Origin: Caenorhabditis remanei | Lineage: Eukaryota; Nematoda; Chromadorea; Rhabditida; Rhabditidae | Direction: 5' to 3' | NCBI RefSeq assembly: GCF_010183535.1 | Contig: NC_071328.1 | Location: 1,612,001-1,676,000 of the forward strand | Length of the DNA stretch: 64,000 nt | Part shown: positions 11,015-20,800 of the stretch, piece after piece | Position numbering within the stretch: position 1 is the stretch's first letter | Layout: every line of letters starts with the position of its first letter | The notes under the pieces: model-generated | Database searches by the model: none | What the model was told of the DNA's origin: nothing | What the model saw: only the letters and a program-made list of their open reading frames with translations | Program-made: the position numbers and the translations under genes

Positions 11015-14000
11015 TTATTCTTCCTCGGCCTTCTCTCCCACATTCATCTCCCTATTGATCTCCGACACTGGTCTGACGAGCATGAAGGAGGCGACCTGAA
11101 AAAAAGGATAGTTTTGATTTCGAACTGTGGAAACTAAGATTTTTGAATTCAGCTCGTCGAGAGCTTTCAGAAAAGTATAATCATGTCATGGTTTGAAGAA
11201 GTTTGGGTCTCGCCGCGAAATCGGCCGACCCTCGGGTTACTGTGGTTTTCGCGGCGAGACCCAACTTACCGCAAACCATGGCATGATTATACTTTTCTGG
11301 AAGCTCTCAACTTGCTGATTTCAATTCTGAGTGTTATATTGTGCATAATTCAAGTCTGGAAGCAAAAATTCCTCATTTCGGAAAAAATGCCAATTTCTGC
11401 TTAGAGACTCATTTTTCATGATTTTCAATGTTATATCCAGATTTAGCTCGTCGAGACGGTTTGAATGAGTATAATCATGTCATATTTTGCAGCAGTTTGG
11501 GTCTCGCCACGAAATCTGTCGACTCCAGGGTTACTGTAGTTTTCGCGGCGAGACCCAACCTACTGCAAACCATGCCATGATTATACTTTTCTGAAAGCTC
11601 TCAACGAGCTGAATTCAAAAATGTTATTTTCAGAAGAATAGAGTCAAAACTGAGCAAGAAACATCGAATTTGCATATTTTTGAAAAAATTTTCAAAAATT
11701 TTCGAAAATCTGTAACTATACCATATCACTATCAATATTCAGCATCGACGCCACATTATTCGTTTGTCCACAATAGAACGGCGCCGAGAAAATAGTGACC
11801 AATCGGCGATCGGCAAAAAACTCATATCCCTCCTGGACGACTTGATGCGCTCTCACGATCAGGTCCAGGCCAAAGTGTTTGCAGAAGTCTTCGACCGCTT
11901 TCGCGCCAAAAATCTTTCCCGCGCCACGTGGCGACTCCTTGTACAGATCAATGTCCATCTCCGGGTCCGCCCATGTCAAATCGGCGATGATTCCAATGTC
12001 CGGAGTGTCGATGGGACGTTTTATCGAGTCGAGCTGAAAATCTGTGTGTCTGTGTGTCTGTGTATCCGCAGTACCTGCTTCAAGTCGTAAAGTTCCTCTG
12101 AAATCCCACCATGCATACACATGATACGTTTATTGACGATGGCGGTGAGTGGCATCGTGTTGAACGCCAATTGGAAGACCTCATAGATTCTGGAATTAGA
12201 TAACTAATTGGGAAAAAATTGGTGGCCTAGAATTCCAAATTCTGAGAAAAACTAGTCCCCCATAATTGAGCGCCCCTCGACCTTTCCCTCGCCTCCCTTC
12301 CCGTTTCCCCCGCCGCTTTCTTATACGCCCTCCCCGTCGTCTCTCCGGTGTGTCCTCGGTAGCACAGGTGAACCGCGATGGATCCTATATGTGAAAGTGT
12401 GCATATAGCGTCCTATATGTGTCCCTAAATGAAACGTGGACCGCGCGTGTGGCGTATATGTGCGGTCGTCTTTTCCTTGTACTGGCCGCGCGTGCATCCA
12501 TATAGCATCCATATACGTTCCATATATGGTCCATATTTGAGCCTAGCGGCCGGCCGCCGCAACGACACTCCGGAATTACACGTGGGCGTGTTGTTTACCG
12601 TAAATCGACGCGACATTTTTTTCTATAAGTCCGGGCCCATTTTCTTCGTTTCTCGAAGTTTTTCAGCGAATTTCTTCATTCTTTTTGCTGAAAACAGATA
12701 ATGGCAAACTTTAAAAGTAAAAATAAAGATATTTAAATTTGCGGAAATTTCTTTTTTCAATAGAAAACTTGTCGTTTTCTCAAGAAACTTTGGGATATAC
12801 TTTTTGTTGAGAAGTTCGGTTCTTGTGTTTTTCTTTACTTCGGTATGATAAGAAATTATATTTTTCAGATGGAATTAAAGGTAAGAAGGTAAGTATTTGC
12901 CATACCGAAGTAAAGTCAAAATATCGGACTTCGAATGTCATCGACGGGTATAGCTTCTTTCAAAGTTCAAGAAAAGCTCGAAAATCGTTTTACAACCGTC
13001 AAACTAACTTATCATTTTTTATATAAATCGTGTGGAGTTTTAAATTTTTCACGAAGTATTGCCATTATCTGCTATAAAAAGAAAGAACTTCGAGAAAAAT
13101 GGAGAAAATGTACAAGTCCGAGAAATGGAAAGTGAACAAGTTGAAAAAGGAAAAGTAAAACAACATTATAGCATTATATAACAATCACAACAATGAATTA
13201 GGCCTTTCTAGTGTTTCATACACAATAATCAACCAAATACGGTTGGTAGAATTAATCCTGATATGCGATCCATATACGATCCATATGCGGCACACGTTTT
13301 CGGCCGACCGCGCGTGGATCCATATGGACACATATAGGACACAACGCTGATTCTTTCTAGCTGCATATACGCCACCGCGCGATCACATATAGGATCCACA
13401 GCGGTTCACCTGTGTAGTATAGTGGTGAGTATCCGCGTCTGTCACATGCGAGACCCGGGTTCAATTCCCGGCCGGGGAGAATCGTTTTTTGCGTTTTTTG
13501 GTTTTTCGATGTTCGTGAATTTGGGACAGATTTAGAGAGTTTCAAAGGTTCTAGGAGACAAATTCCTGTAATTTCGTACGATAATTGATTCGGGCCCGGA
13601 TAATTAGCGCCAAGCCTTGCACGATCAGTCCGCTTTGTACGATCTATCCGTGTTTAAACCGCCGACCGCAACGCACGGCTCCACCGTTTTTAGACCGCCG
13701 GCCATCGACCGCATTGACCGCCGACCGCCACCCGCCGACTGCCACCCGCCGACCGCCACCCGCCGACCGCACTGTCTGACAGGGACGCTCGTAACCTCAG
13801 ACCGCATCGATATCGACGAGATGCAGGATCCTTCGGCATTTCGGCCGCCGATCGCCACCGACCTCTGCCGACCGCATTGACCGCTTCGCCCCCGTGCCAT
13901 CTCTTGCCAATTCTCGAGCACAACCCTTGTCGACCGCCGACCGCATCGCACGGTCTAACGGCTCAGTACGATTCATGAATTCTGTTCGACAGCCTCGCCC

Positions 14001-15380
14001 GGTCTATCCGCTTTCAGACCGCACCGACCGCACCGACCGCATTGACCGCATTGACCGCCACCCGCCGACCGCACTGTGTGACCGGGACGATCGTATCTCA
14101 GAGCGCCCTATCCTATGACCTCTATCCGCTTTCAGACCGCCACCGACCGCCTCAGCCGCTCCGACCGCTCCGACCGCACCCCGCCCACTCACTTATCACT
14201 ATATCTTCTCGAGCATTCTCCATAAAATCCATATGCCCTATTAACCGGTCGTGACTCATGATTCCCGCGAAGAAGTGTCACGCGGTCAGGCCATCTCAAG
14301 TGCATTGCGAATAACATCAACACGACTTCAATCGAATGAGAACCTCTGTCAACGTAGTCGCCCAGGAAAAGATAGTTTTTTGGACCCTTCTGACGGTCGG
14401 TACCCGATCCGAGTGTCGCCGGAAGTGTCACTTTCATATCTTTCCCGTTTTTTGTCAACATATTTCGACACATCTCTTTCGCCTCGTCCTCGCTGAATGG
14501 CCATCCGTTCATGTCCATCATCATTTTCAGATCCTCGAATTGACCGTGGATGTCGCCGACTATGGTGACAGGAACTTCCACCTGCAAAGTTTGAGATTCA
14601 GTTCGGTAGATCAAACCTAGATCTTCATTTTTGTAGTTGACCATTTTTTGATAGCATCACCCACTTTTGAGATACGCACCTTTAAAGATTGCATGCTAGT
14701 AAAAATTGATCAACTTTGACATGCCCCCTTGGTGTAATTTTTTGCTCCAACTGTTTCAAATTTATATTTATCTTGTAGATCAAATCAAGGGCTACATTTT
14801 TCTAGTTGACAACTTTTTGATAGCTCCCCCCACTTTTGAGATATGCACCTTTAAAGATTGGCTACTTCCAAGGCGTGCGCGGGGAGAGGGTGAGAGACGC
14901 AGAGAAGCGAGACGCCCTCCTCTTTTCGCACGCTCTCTCGCCTCACCATCTTTAAAGGCGCATATATCAAAAGTGGGCGGAGCTATCAAAAAGTTGTCAA
15001 CTACAAAAATGTAGCCAACAACTTGATCTACACAACCAATATAATTTCAAAATCAAAAAATTGACCTACATGACGATAGAGTGGCTGTGACCAGAAGAGC
15101 TCTCTGGCTCGAAGACACAACTCATAAATCTCGTATCTCTTGATCAATTCCTGACAATTGACCGGTGACCAAATATGAAAATAGCGGAAGATAATCGACT
15201 CGAGCCATGTATTCAACTGGAAATTTTTTATAGTTATTATCCCGGGACTGTTCTTGCAACCGCGCTCTACCGAAACCTGAGAAAATAGTGTGCGAAATTG
15301 AGAGACGCAGGATTTCGGTGGAGCGCACTTGTAGTAACTGTGCTCACCTTTTTATGCTCATCGCCAGTAGTGCCGCTCAT
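11015..15380 (-). CDS. PP1-like serine/threonine protein phosphatase, 358 aa
   Basis: Metal-dependent phosphatase of the PPP family; nematodes have many divergent, often sperm-enriched PP1 paralogues. Exons: 15380-15348, 15216-15070, 14581-14193, 12189-12075, 12033-11722 and 11095-11015, all phases consistent. Catalytic motifs in order: VGDIHGQFEDL, FLGDYVDRG, LLRGNHESRPVN, MCMHGGISEEL, IADLTWADPEMD, IVRAHQVVQEGYEFF and FSAPFYCGQTNN. All metal ligands (Asp, His, Asp, Asn, His, His) are present. Unlike canonical PP1, about 35 residues (NGWPFSEDEAKEM..GTDRQKGPK) are inserted between GDIHGQ and GDYVDRG, and the usual APNYCGEFDN loop reads APFYCGQTNN. One intron (12074-12034) is only 41 bp. The 2-kb intron 3 contains the interrupted tRNA-Asp gene. 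Confidence 0.9.
11145..11630. repeat. Two copies of a CTCGTCGAGAGCTTTCAGAAA foldback
   Basis: Copies at 11150-11312 and 11440-11605, each with arms built of GAGAGCTTTCAGAAAAGTAT-AATCATG and GGGTCTCGCCGCGAAAxC around GTTACTGTGGTTTT. The same family occurs at 39548-39708 and 46750-47352. Both copies lie in the last intron of the phosphatase gene. Confidence 0.65.
12353..13479 (+). pseudogene. tRNA-Asp (GTC) gene interrupted by a 1.05-kb transposon
   Basis: The first ten bases of the tRNA (TCCTCGGTAG, 12353-12362) are separated from the rest (13415-13479) by the element at 12363-13414. Taking one copy of the duplicated TAG (12360-12362 and 13415-13417), the joined sequence is a 72-nt tRNA. It has a 7-bp acceptor stem (TCCTCGG with CCGGGGA, one G:T), the A box TAGTATAGTGGTGAG, the anticodon loop CTGTCAC (GTC, Asp) and the perfect T arm CCGGGTTCAATTCCCGG. 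Discriminator G follows, then a T6 pol III stop at 13484. It lies antisense inside intron 3 of the phosphatase gene. As it stands the gene cannot give a normal tRNA; a functional return would need precise excision. Confidence 0.85.
12363..13414. mobile_element. CACAG-ended MITE (CACTA-like) inserted in tRNA-Asp
   Basis: Terminal inverted repeats of about 30 bp differ by two bases (CACAGGTGAACCGC-GA/TG-TGGATCCTATATGTG). The 3-bp target duplication is TAG. Subterminal clusters of CCTATATGTG, GTGGCGTATATG and CCATATA repeats near both ends look like transposase-binding arrays. Ends starting CAC and a 3-bp duplication fit the CACTA/EnSpm group. The middle (12820-13140) has a second inverted pair (TTTACTTCGGTATG near 12833 and CATACCGAAGTAAA near 12900) and no transposase ORF, so the element is non-autonomous. 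Confidence 0.8.
13585..14180. repeat. Degenerate GACCGC/CCGCC repeat block
   Basis: A GC-rich island in an AT-rich intron made of irregular tandem copies of GACCGCA/T and CACCCGCCGACCGC. Longer units repeat too: GTGACCGGGACGATCGTA-like at about 13780 and 14080. Several overlapping ORFs here on both strands are by-products of the composition. Confidence 0.65.
14600..15045. repeat. TTGATAGCT foldback element in phosphatase intron 2
   Basis: Arms carry TAGTTGACAACTTTTTGATAGCT / AGCTATCAAAAAGTTGTCAACTA, CACTTTTGAGATATGC and CTTTAAAGAT. The centre has the GAGAGxGxGAAGAGGAGGGCGTCTC palindromic block seen in other copies (20358, 51700, 53790, 55890, 56515). A partial tandem arm lies at 14600-14760. 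Confidence 0.7.
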
Positions 15381-15894
15381 AATTTTTCTATTTCGATTTC
15401 TCCTTTCTCGTTCAATAAACACCGCGTTTTTGTGAAAATGATTAAAAATTTTTGGATTTTAAAACGGGTTTTTATCGCGCGGAAAAAAACCACGTGGCGC
15501 GAAAATGTGGGATTTTTAAAATTCACGTTCAAAAATCCTACGGTTGCAAAAAAAAAACGTCAAAAAATTAGTCAATGTCCCCTTGGTGTCACTTTTTGTC
15601 CCAAGTGTCCCAAATTTATATTTTTCTTGTAGATCAAGTTAAGGGCTACATTTTAGTTGTTAACATCATTTTAATTGCTATTCCACCGAGGTTCGAAAAT
15701 ATCGGTAACCTTTGAGATTCCGTCACGACCTCCGGAATAGTTGTATTTTATTGAATTTACAAACGTTTGGTAGATCAAATCTAGAGCTATATTTTTGTAG
15801 TTGACCATTTTTCAATAGCTCCACCCACTTTTGAGATACGCGCTTTTGAAGATTTCATGCAAAAACAAGTGAAAGTTGATCAACTTTGACATTT

Positions 15895-15916
15895 CCCCCC
15901 CCCCCCCCCCCCCCCC
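15895..15916. repeat. C22 homopolymer
   Basis: Twenty-two consecutive C inside a TTGATAGCT-family arm where other copies read CATGTCCCCTTGG. This suggests expansion of a short C run. The minus strand is G-rich and could form a quadruplex. Confidence 0.9.
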
Positions 15917-16689
15917 TTGGTGTCGTTTTTGTCCCAGGTGTCCCAAATTTATATTTTTCTTGCAGAACAAATATAGGGCTACAGTTTCGTAGTTGGCAAC
16001 GTTTTTATTGCTCCGCCCACTTTTGAGATATGCGCATTTAAAGATAGCATGCAAAAAGAACAGTAAGGATTGGTCGACTTTGACATGTCCCCTTGGTGTC
16101 ACGTTTTGTCCCAAATTTTTTAAATTTATATAAACCTTGTAGAACAAGTATAGCGCTATATTTTTGTAGTTGACAACTTTTTGATAGCTCCACCCACTTT
16201 TGAGATATGCGCCTTTAAAGATTGCAGCTCGATATAAAATATGGCATCAGTCATCCTTAAAGGAAATGGAAATCGATAAATATTGCGTTTAAGAAAAATT
16301 GGATTTTGTTTGAAACTATTCAATTTTTCAAGTTTCGGCTTTTTCAGGATAAACCATTTCCCTCAGCATTTTCCTCCATATTTGACTGCGTAGCGACTCA
16401 AAATTAAAGCATGAACATGCAATGAAAAATATGACACTTCGCTAGGGAAGGTCCTCGACTCGGTCTGGAGTTTTGAGTCGTGACCTATATCATTTGAAAG
16501 CTGAGAAAACGCTGATTCCAAATATATATTCAGTTTTTGCCATCGAGGCCTGGTATTCGAGAAAAACAAGATCAAAGTTCCGAGAAATGGAAAATTTTTT
16601 ACCTTTTTGACATGCGAAACATTTTTGCTTTTTTTTGCATTTTTCGCAAACTCCACGATCACCTGGAGGTCTTCACCAGAGTTGCATCG

Positions 16690-16990
16690 TAGAGAAAATT
16701 TCTTATCCGGAAGTCGGAAGTCAGAAGCCGGAAGTGAAAAAACTCCCGGAAGTCGGAAGTCGGAATTAAATTTTTCTCAAATTTTCAAAAACTCCAAGAG
16801 AAAAATCATAAAATTGCCGAAAATCAGTGGAAAAATAGATCATTTTTCCATGTATTTCTGCGAAATTTACTTTTCCAAATCCACAGTTATGGAATGACGG
16901 AAGTCGGAAGTAAAATTCCTTATCCGGAACTCGGAAGTCGGAAGTCGGAATGGAAAAAATGCCCAGAAGTCGGAGGTCGGAAGTCGGTTC
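16690..16990. mobile_element. CTTCCGA-repeat foldback element, copy 2
   Basis: GGAAGTCGGAAGTC arrays flank a centre that includes AAAATTGCCGAAAATCAGTGG. The orientation is opposite to copy 1. Confidence 0.65.
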
Positions 16991-17159
16991 ATTCATGATT
17001 CTCAAAAAAAAAAGCTGAACATTTTCAGACCTATCATTTTTTTTCTCCCAATTCTTCTTCTATTCCCCACATAGTTGTCAAGGCCCGGGCAAATTGGCGC
17101 GAAAGTCAAATTTTCAAATTTTTCAAATTTTTTTGAATTTTTTGAATTTTTTCGCGAAA

Positions 17160-17440
17160 AAGTCAAATTTTCGACTACTGTCGAAAAAATAAAGTTTCGA
17201 CAAGAATTTTCAAAAAAAAATTCGCGCGCTGAAACGCGCAAGCGCATAAAGTTGTGGGCGGAGCTTAAACTGCAAGCTTAAATAAGCGGCGCGGTTCTAA
17301 TTCCAGTTGTTTTTCCCAAATTAAGAACCGCGCCGCTTGCAGTTTAAGCTCCGCCCACAACTTTATGCGCTTGCGCGTTTCAGCGCGCGAATTTTTTTTT
17401 GAAAATTCTTGTCGAAACTTTATTTTTTCGACAGTATGAT
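17160..17440. mobile_element. Foldback element with long GC-rich arms
   Basis: Arms of about 120 nt run from CTGTCGAAAAAATAAAGTTT through GCGCGCTGAAACGCGCAAGC and GTGGGCGGAGCTTAAACTGC, and mirror each other around a short loop near 17300-17325. No ORF. Confidence 0.7.
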
Positions 17441-17574
17441 TCAGAATTAGAAGAAAATCTGAAAAATAGTAAAAATGGTCACATTTTCGATAAAAAATTG
17501 AAAAAATTTCGAAAAAAAATTAGGAAAAAAAAGGTCATCAAGAATATGAAATGAAATTTATAATTGCGTATTCG

Positions 17575-17819
17575 TCTTCTCCATTCTCTCCCCTTCCTGC
17601 TCCTCCTCAATTTCTAATCCCCCCTGCGTCTCTCAAAAAAGTATTTTTCGGTTGGTCCCCAGCGGGGGGGGGGGGGGGGGGACATTCTTGAGGAGAAGAA
17701 GAAAGAGTATTTCTTCTTTCTTCTTTCCCTCCTCTCTTCTTATCGATCTTTTATTTTACACACTCTTCCCCCCTTCTCTTCTTTTTCTTTCTCCACTGGA
17801 CCCCCTGGTTCCCTGAAAT
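17575..17819 (+). promoter_or_regulatory. Pyrimidine-rich region upstream of unc-38 with G18 tract
   Basis: Dense TCTTCT/CCTCCT runs end at the start codon, and a run of 18 G lies at 17664-17681. It probably holds the unc-38 promoter and 5' UTR. No TATA box is obvious and no SL acceptor could be fixed. Confidence 0.4.
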
Positions 17820-20800
17820 ATGAAAACTCTTATATATTGTTGTGTTCTTTTATTCCTATCGACATATACTTCAATTATTCAATTTGTGGAGTCTAATGAG
17901 GATGCGAAGAGGTTATACGATGACCTTATGGTTAATTATAATCGGCATAGGAGGTGAGAAATCCGTTTTTTTTTCAGATTTGGCCTGGCCCAAAGCGGAG
18001 TACAAAAACTGCATACTTGTCAAAGCCCGGCCAACTACTTTAAAGAAGAGCGCCGCCAGCCTCAACTCACAAAATTTGACGATACACACAAATGGTGGCG
18101 CACCTTCGACGCTTTTTGAAAAAAATATCGAAAATTTGAAATTTGGCGCCAAGTACTCACTAGGGAAGGTCCTCGACTCGGTCGGGAGTTATGGGACGCG
18201 ACTTATATCATTGGAAAGCTGAAAAAACGCTGATTTCAAATATATATTCAGTTTTTGCCCTCGACGTCTGGTATTCGAGAAAAACAAGGTCAAAGTTAGA
18301 AAAAAAAGCATTAATGTGTCTTTTTTTCTAAATTTGACCTTGTTTTTCTCGAATACCAGACCTCGAGGGCAAAAACTGAATATATATTTGGAATCAGCGT
18401 TTTCTCAGCTTTCCAATGATATAGGTCACGTCCCATAACTCCAGACCGAGTCGAGGGCCTTCACTAGTGAGTACTTGGCGCCAAATTTCAAATTTTTTTC
18501 GATATTTTTTTTTTCAAAAAGCGTCGAAGTTGCGCCACCATTTGTGTGTATCGTCAAATTTTGTGAGTTGAGGCTGGCGTGCCTTAGGCGCTCTTCTTTA
18601 AAGTCGTTCAAGTTTTGTGATTCAAAGCTTATTTGTCAAGGCCCGGGGCACTTGGCGCCAAAATTCACTTTTTTTTTGAATTATTCGAAGTTTTTCGAGT
18701 TTTTTCGCGAAAAAGTCAAATTTCTGAAAAATTGTCAAAGATGTTCACATTTTCGATGAAAAATTTAAAAATAAAACATTTTTTCTAATTTTGTGAAAAA
18801 ATTTTTAAAAATTGCACACATTTTTCGAATACGGTTGCTTGTTATTTTGACCAATTAAAAAATATACGAATTGACTGCGTAGCGACTCTATATGTCGAGT
18901 AGTGTGTGTAAAACGCGCTCTACTGAACTGCAGCGTTAAAAAAAAGCTAAAAATGTACATCGCCAAAATCGAAAAAAAAAGCAAAACACCGGGTCAGTGG
19001 AGCGCCTGAGCCGCTGCGCAACCAATTTAGATTTTATAACATTGAAAAAGGATACCGAGTTTTTTCCCGTTTTCAGGAAACAAACTTTGCACAAAAATCA
19101 TGAGTCTGAATTTTTGAAACATTTGAAACTTTTCTACAGTTTTCCTCAATTACATCCCTTAAAAACCTTTGAAACCTACAAAAATCGTTCGTAAAACATT
19201 TTTTTGAATTTTTTTAGTACTGAACTTCTGGGCCGAAAAAATCCCCTCAAGACTTAAATTTCAGACCGTCCACATCACCAAACAAGCCGCTGACGATCAA
19301 GTTGAAGCTTCGTCTTAGTCAGATTATTGATGTGGTAAGAGCTTTTTTTTTAATTTCAGGCGAAAAATGGTCAGTCCAAAAAAAATGTTTTTTTGAAAAT
19401 TTTTTTTGCCTATTTTTCTCTCATTTCCAGCACGAAATCGACCAAATCATGACATGCTCCGTATGGCTTAAACAGACATGGATCGATCGTAAGCTCTCAT
19501 GGGACCCGGTGAACTACGGTGGCGTGAATGTGCTCTACGTGCCGTATGAAATGATTTGGGTGCCCGATATTGTGCTTTATAATAAGTACGGTTTGAAAAA
19601 AATATGGCCGAAAAATTCAAAATCTCCAAATTTTCAGCGCCGATAGCAACTACAACATCACCATCTCCACCAAGGCCACACTTCACTATACCGGAGAGGT
19701 CACTTGGGAGCCACCAGCGATTTTTAAGAGTATGTGTCAAATCGATGTCAGATGGTTCCCGTTCGACGAGCAACAGTGTCATTTGAAGGTTGGTTTGCTT
19801 AAAATTTCAAAATTTTCAAAAAATAGAAAAGACAAAAAAGTTTTGGTTGGGGGCAAAACTCGAACCCTTGACCCTTTGGGTGACGACGACTGCTTACCCG
19901 GTTGCGCCACGCGCGCTCAAAGAAAAGCAGGGTGAGGTGGTGGTGATAAAGGTGGTGGTTTTCAAAAGTGGACTGCGCGCCGGAGGCGCGCCAGCTCGTC
20001 AGATTCTCATTAACTATTTGAGCTTCAAAACCCAAATTTTTTGCAGTTCGGCTCCTGGACATTCTCAGAAAACTTGCTCTCCGTGGAACTCAACGAGCCT
20101 TCACTCCGATTCGAGGAAGAGATTGATGATAAGGGAATAGTGGATAATGTGACTGTTGCTGATGACGGTATCGATTTATCTGACTACTATCCGTCTGTGG
20201 AATGGGATATTATGTCGAGAGTCGCCAAGAGACGAGCCAAGAATTATCCGAGTTGCTGTCCGCAAAACGCTTATATTGATGTGACGGTGGGTTTTTCTAA
20301 CTTTTGAGATCCCGTCATGACCTCCAGAATGGTTCAGTTTTAAAGATTTTACTATTTTTAGGTAGATCAAATCTAGCTCTACATTTTTGCAGTTGACAAC
20401 TTTTTGATAGCTATTCACGTTTTAGAGATACGGCGGGTCAAAGCTAGCGTCCTAAAAGAAGGCGAGAGAGCGTGCGAAAAGAGGAGGGTGTCTCTCTCCC
20501 TCTCTCTCTGCGCGCGCTTTGGAAGTACGCTATCTTTAAAGGCGCATATCTCAAAAGTGGGCGGAGCTATCAAAAAGTTGTCAACTACAAAAATGTACAG
20601 CTACATTTAGTGTGTCTAATTATGTAAAATTTTCACGAATCGGATAAGAACTAACACCATAGCAAGTTTTTGAAATTTGTCTAAATTTAACGAAAATTTC
20701 AAGATTTTCAGAACTTTCGAGAAGTGTTACAGTGTTATTTATGGTCCAATTTTTTCAAATTTAAATGGGTTTGGTAGATCAAACGCAGATCTTCATTTTC

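Larger units (their letters stand above)
15381..17819. other. 2.4-kb intergenic region made of repeats
   Basis: No gene found. It holds three tandem partial arms of the TTGATAGCT family (15595-16240, with a C22 tract), a half copy of the ACTAGGGAAGG element (16441-16600), CTTCCGA copy 2 (16690-16990), a foldback at 17160-17440, and the pyrimidine-rich upstream region of unc-38 with a G18 tract. Confidence 0.65.

Noticed and set aside
13590..14120. Several ORFs on both strands in the GC-rich block
   Set aside because: They overlap each other in several frames and consist of repeated short units (GACCGC), so they follow from composition.
17842..18222. 126-codon ORF overlapping the unc-38 start
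   Set aside because: It is in another frame, runs across the exon 1 donor into the foldback of intron 1 and has no similarity.
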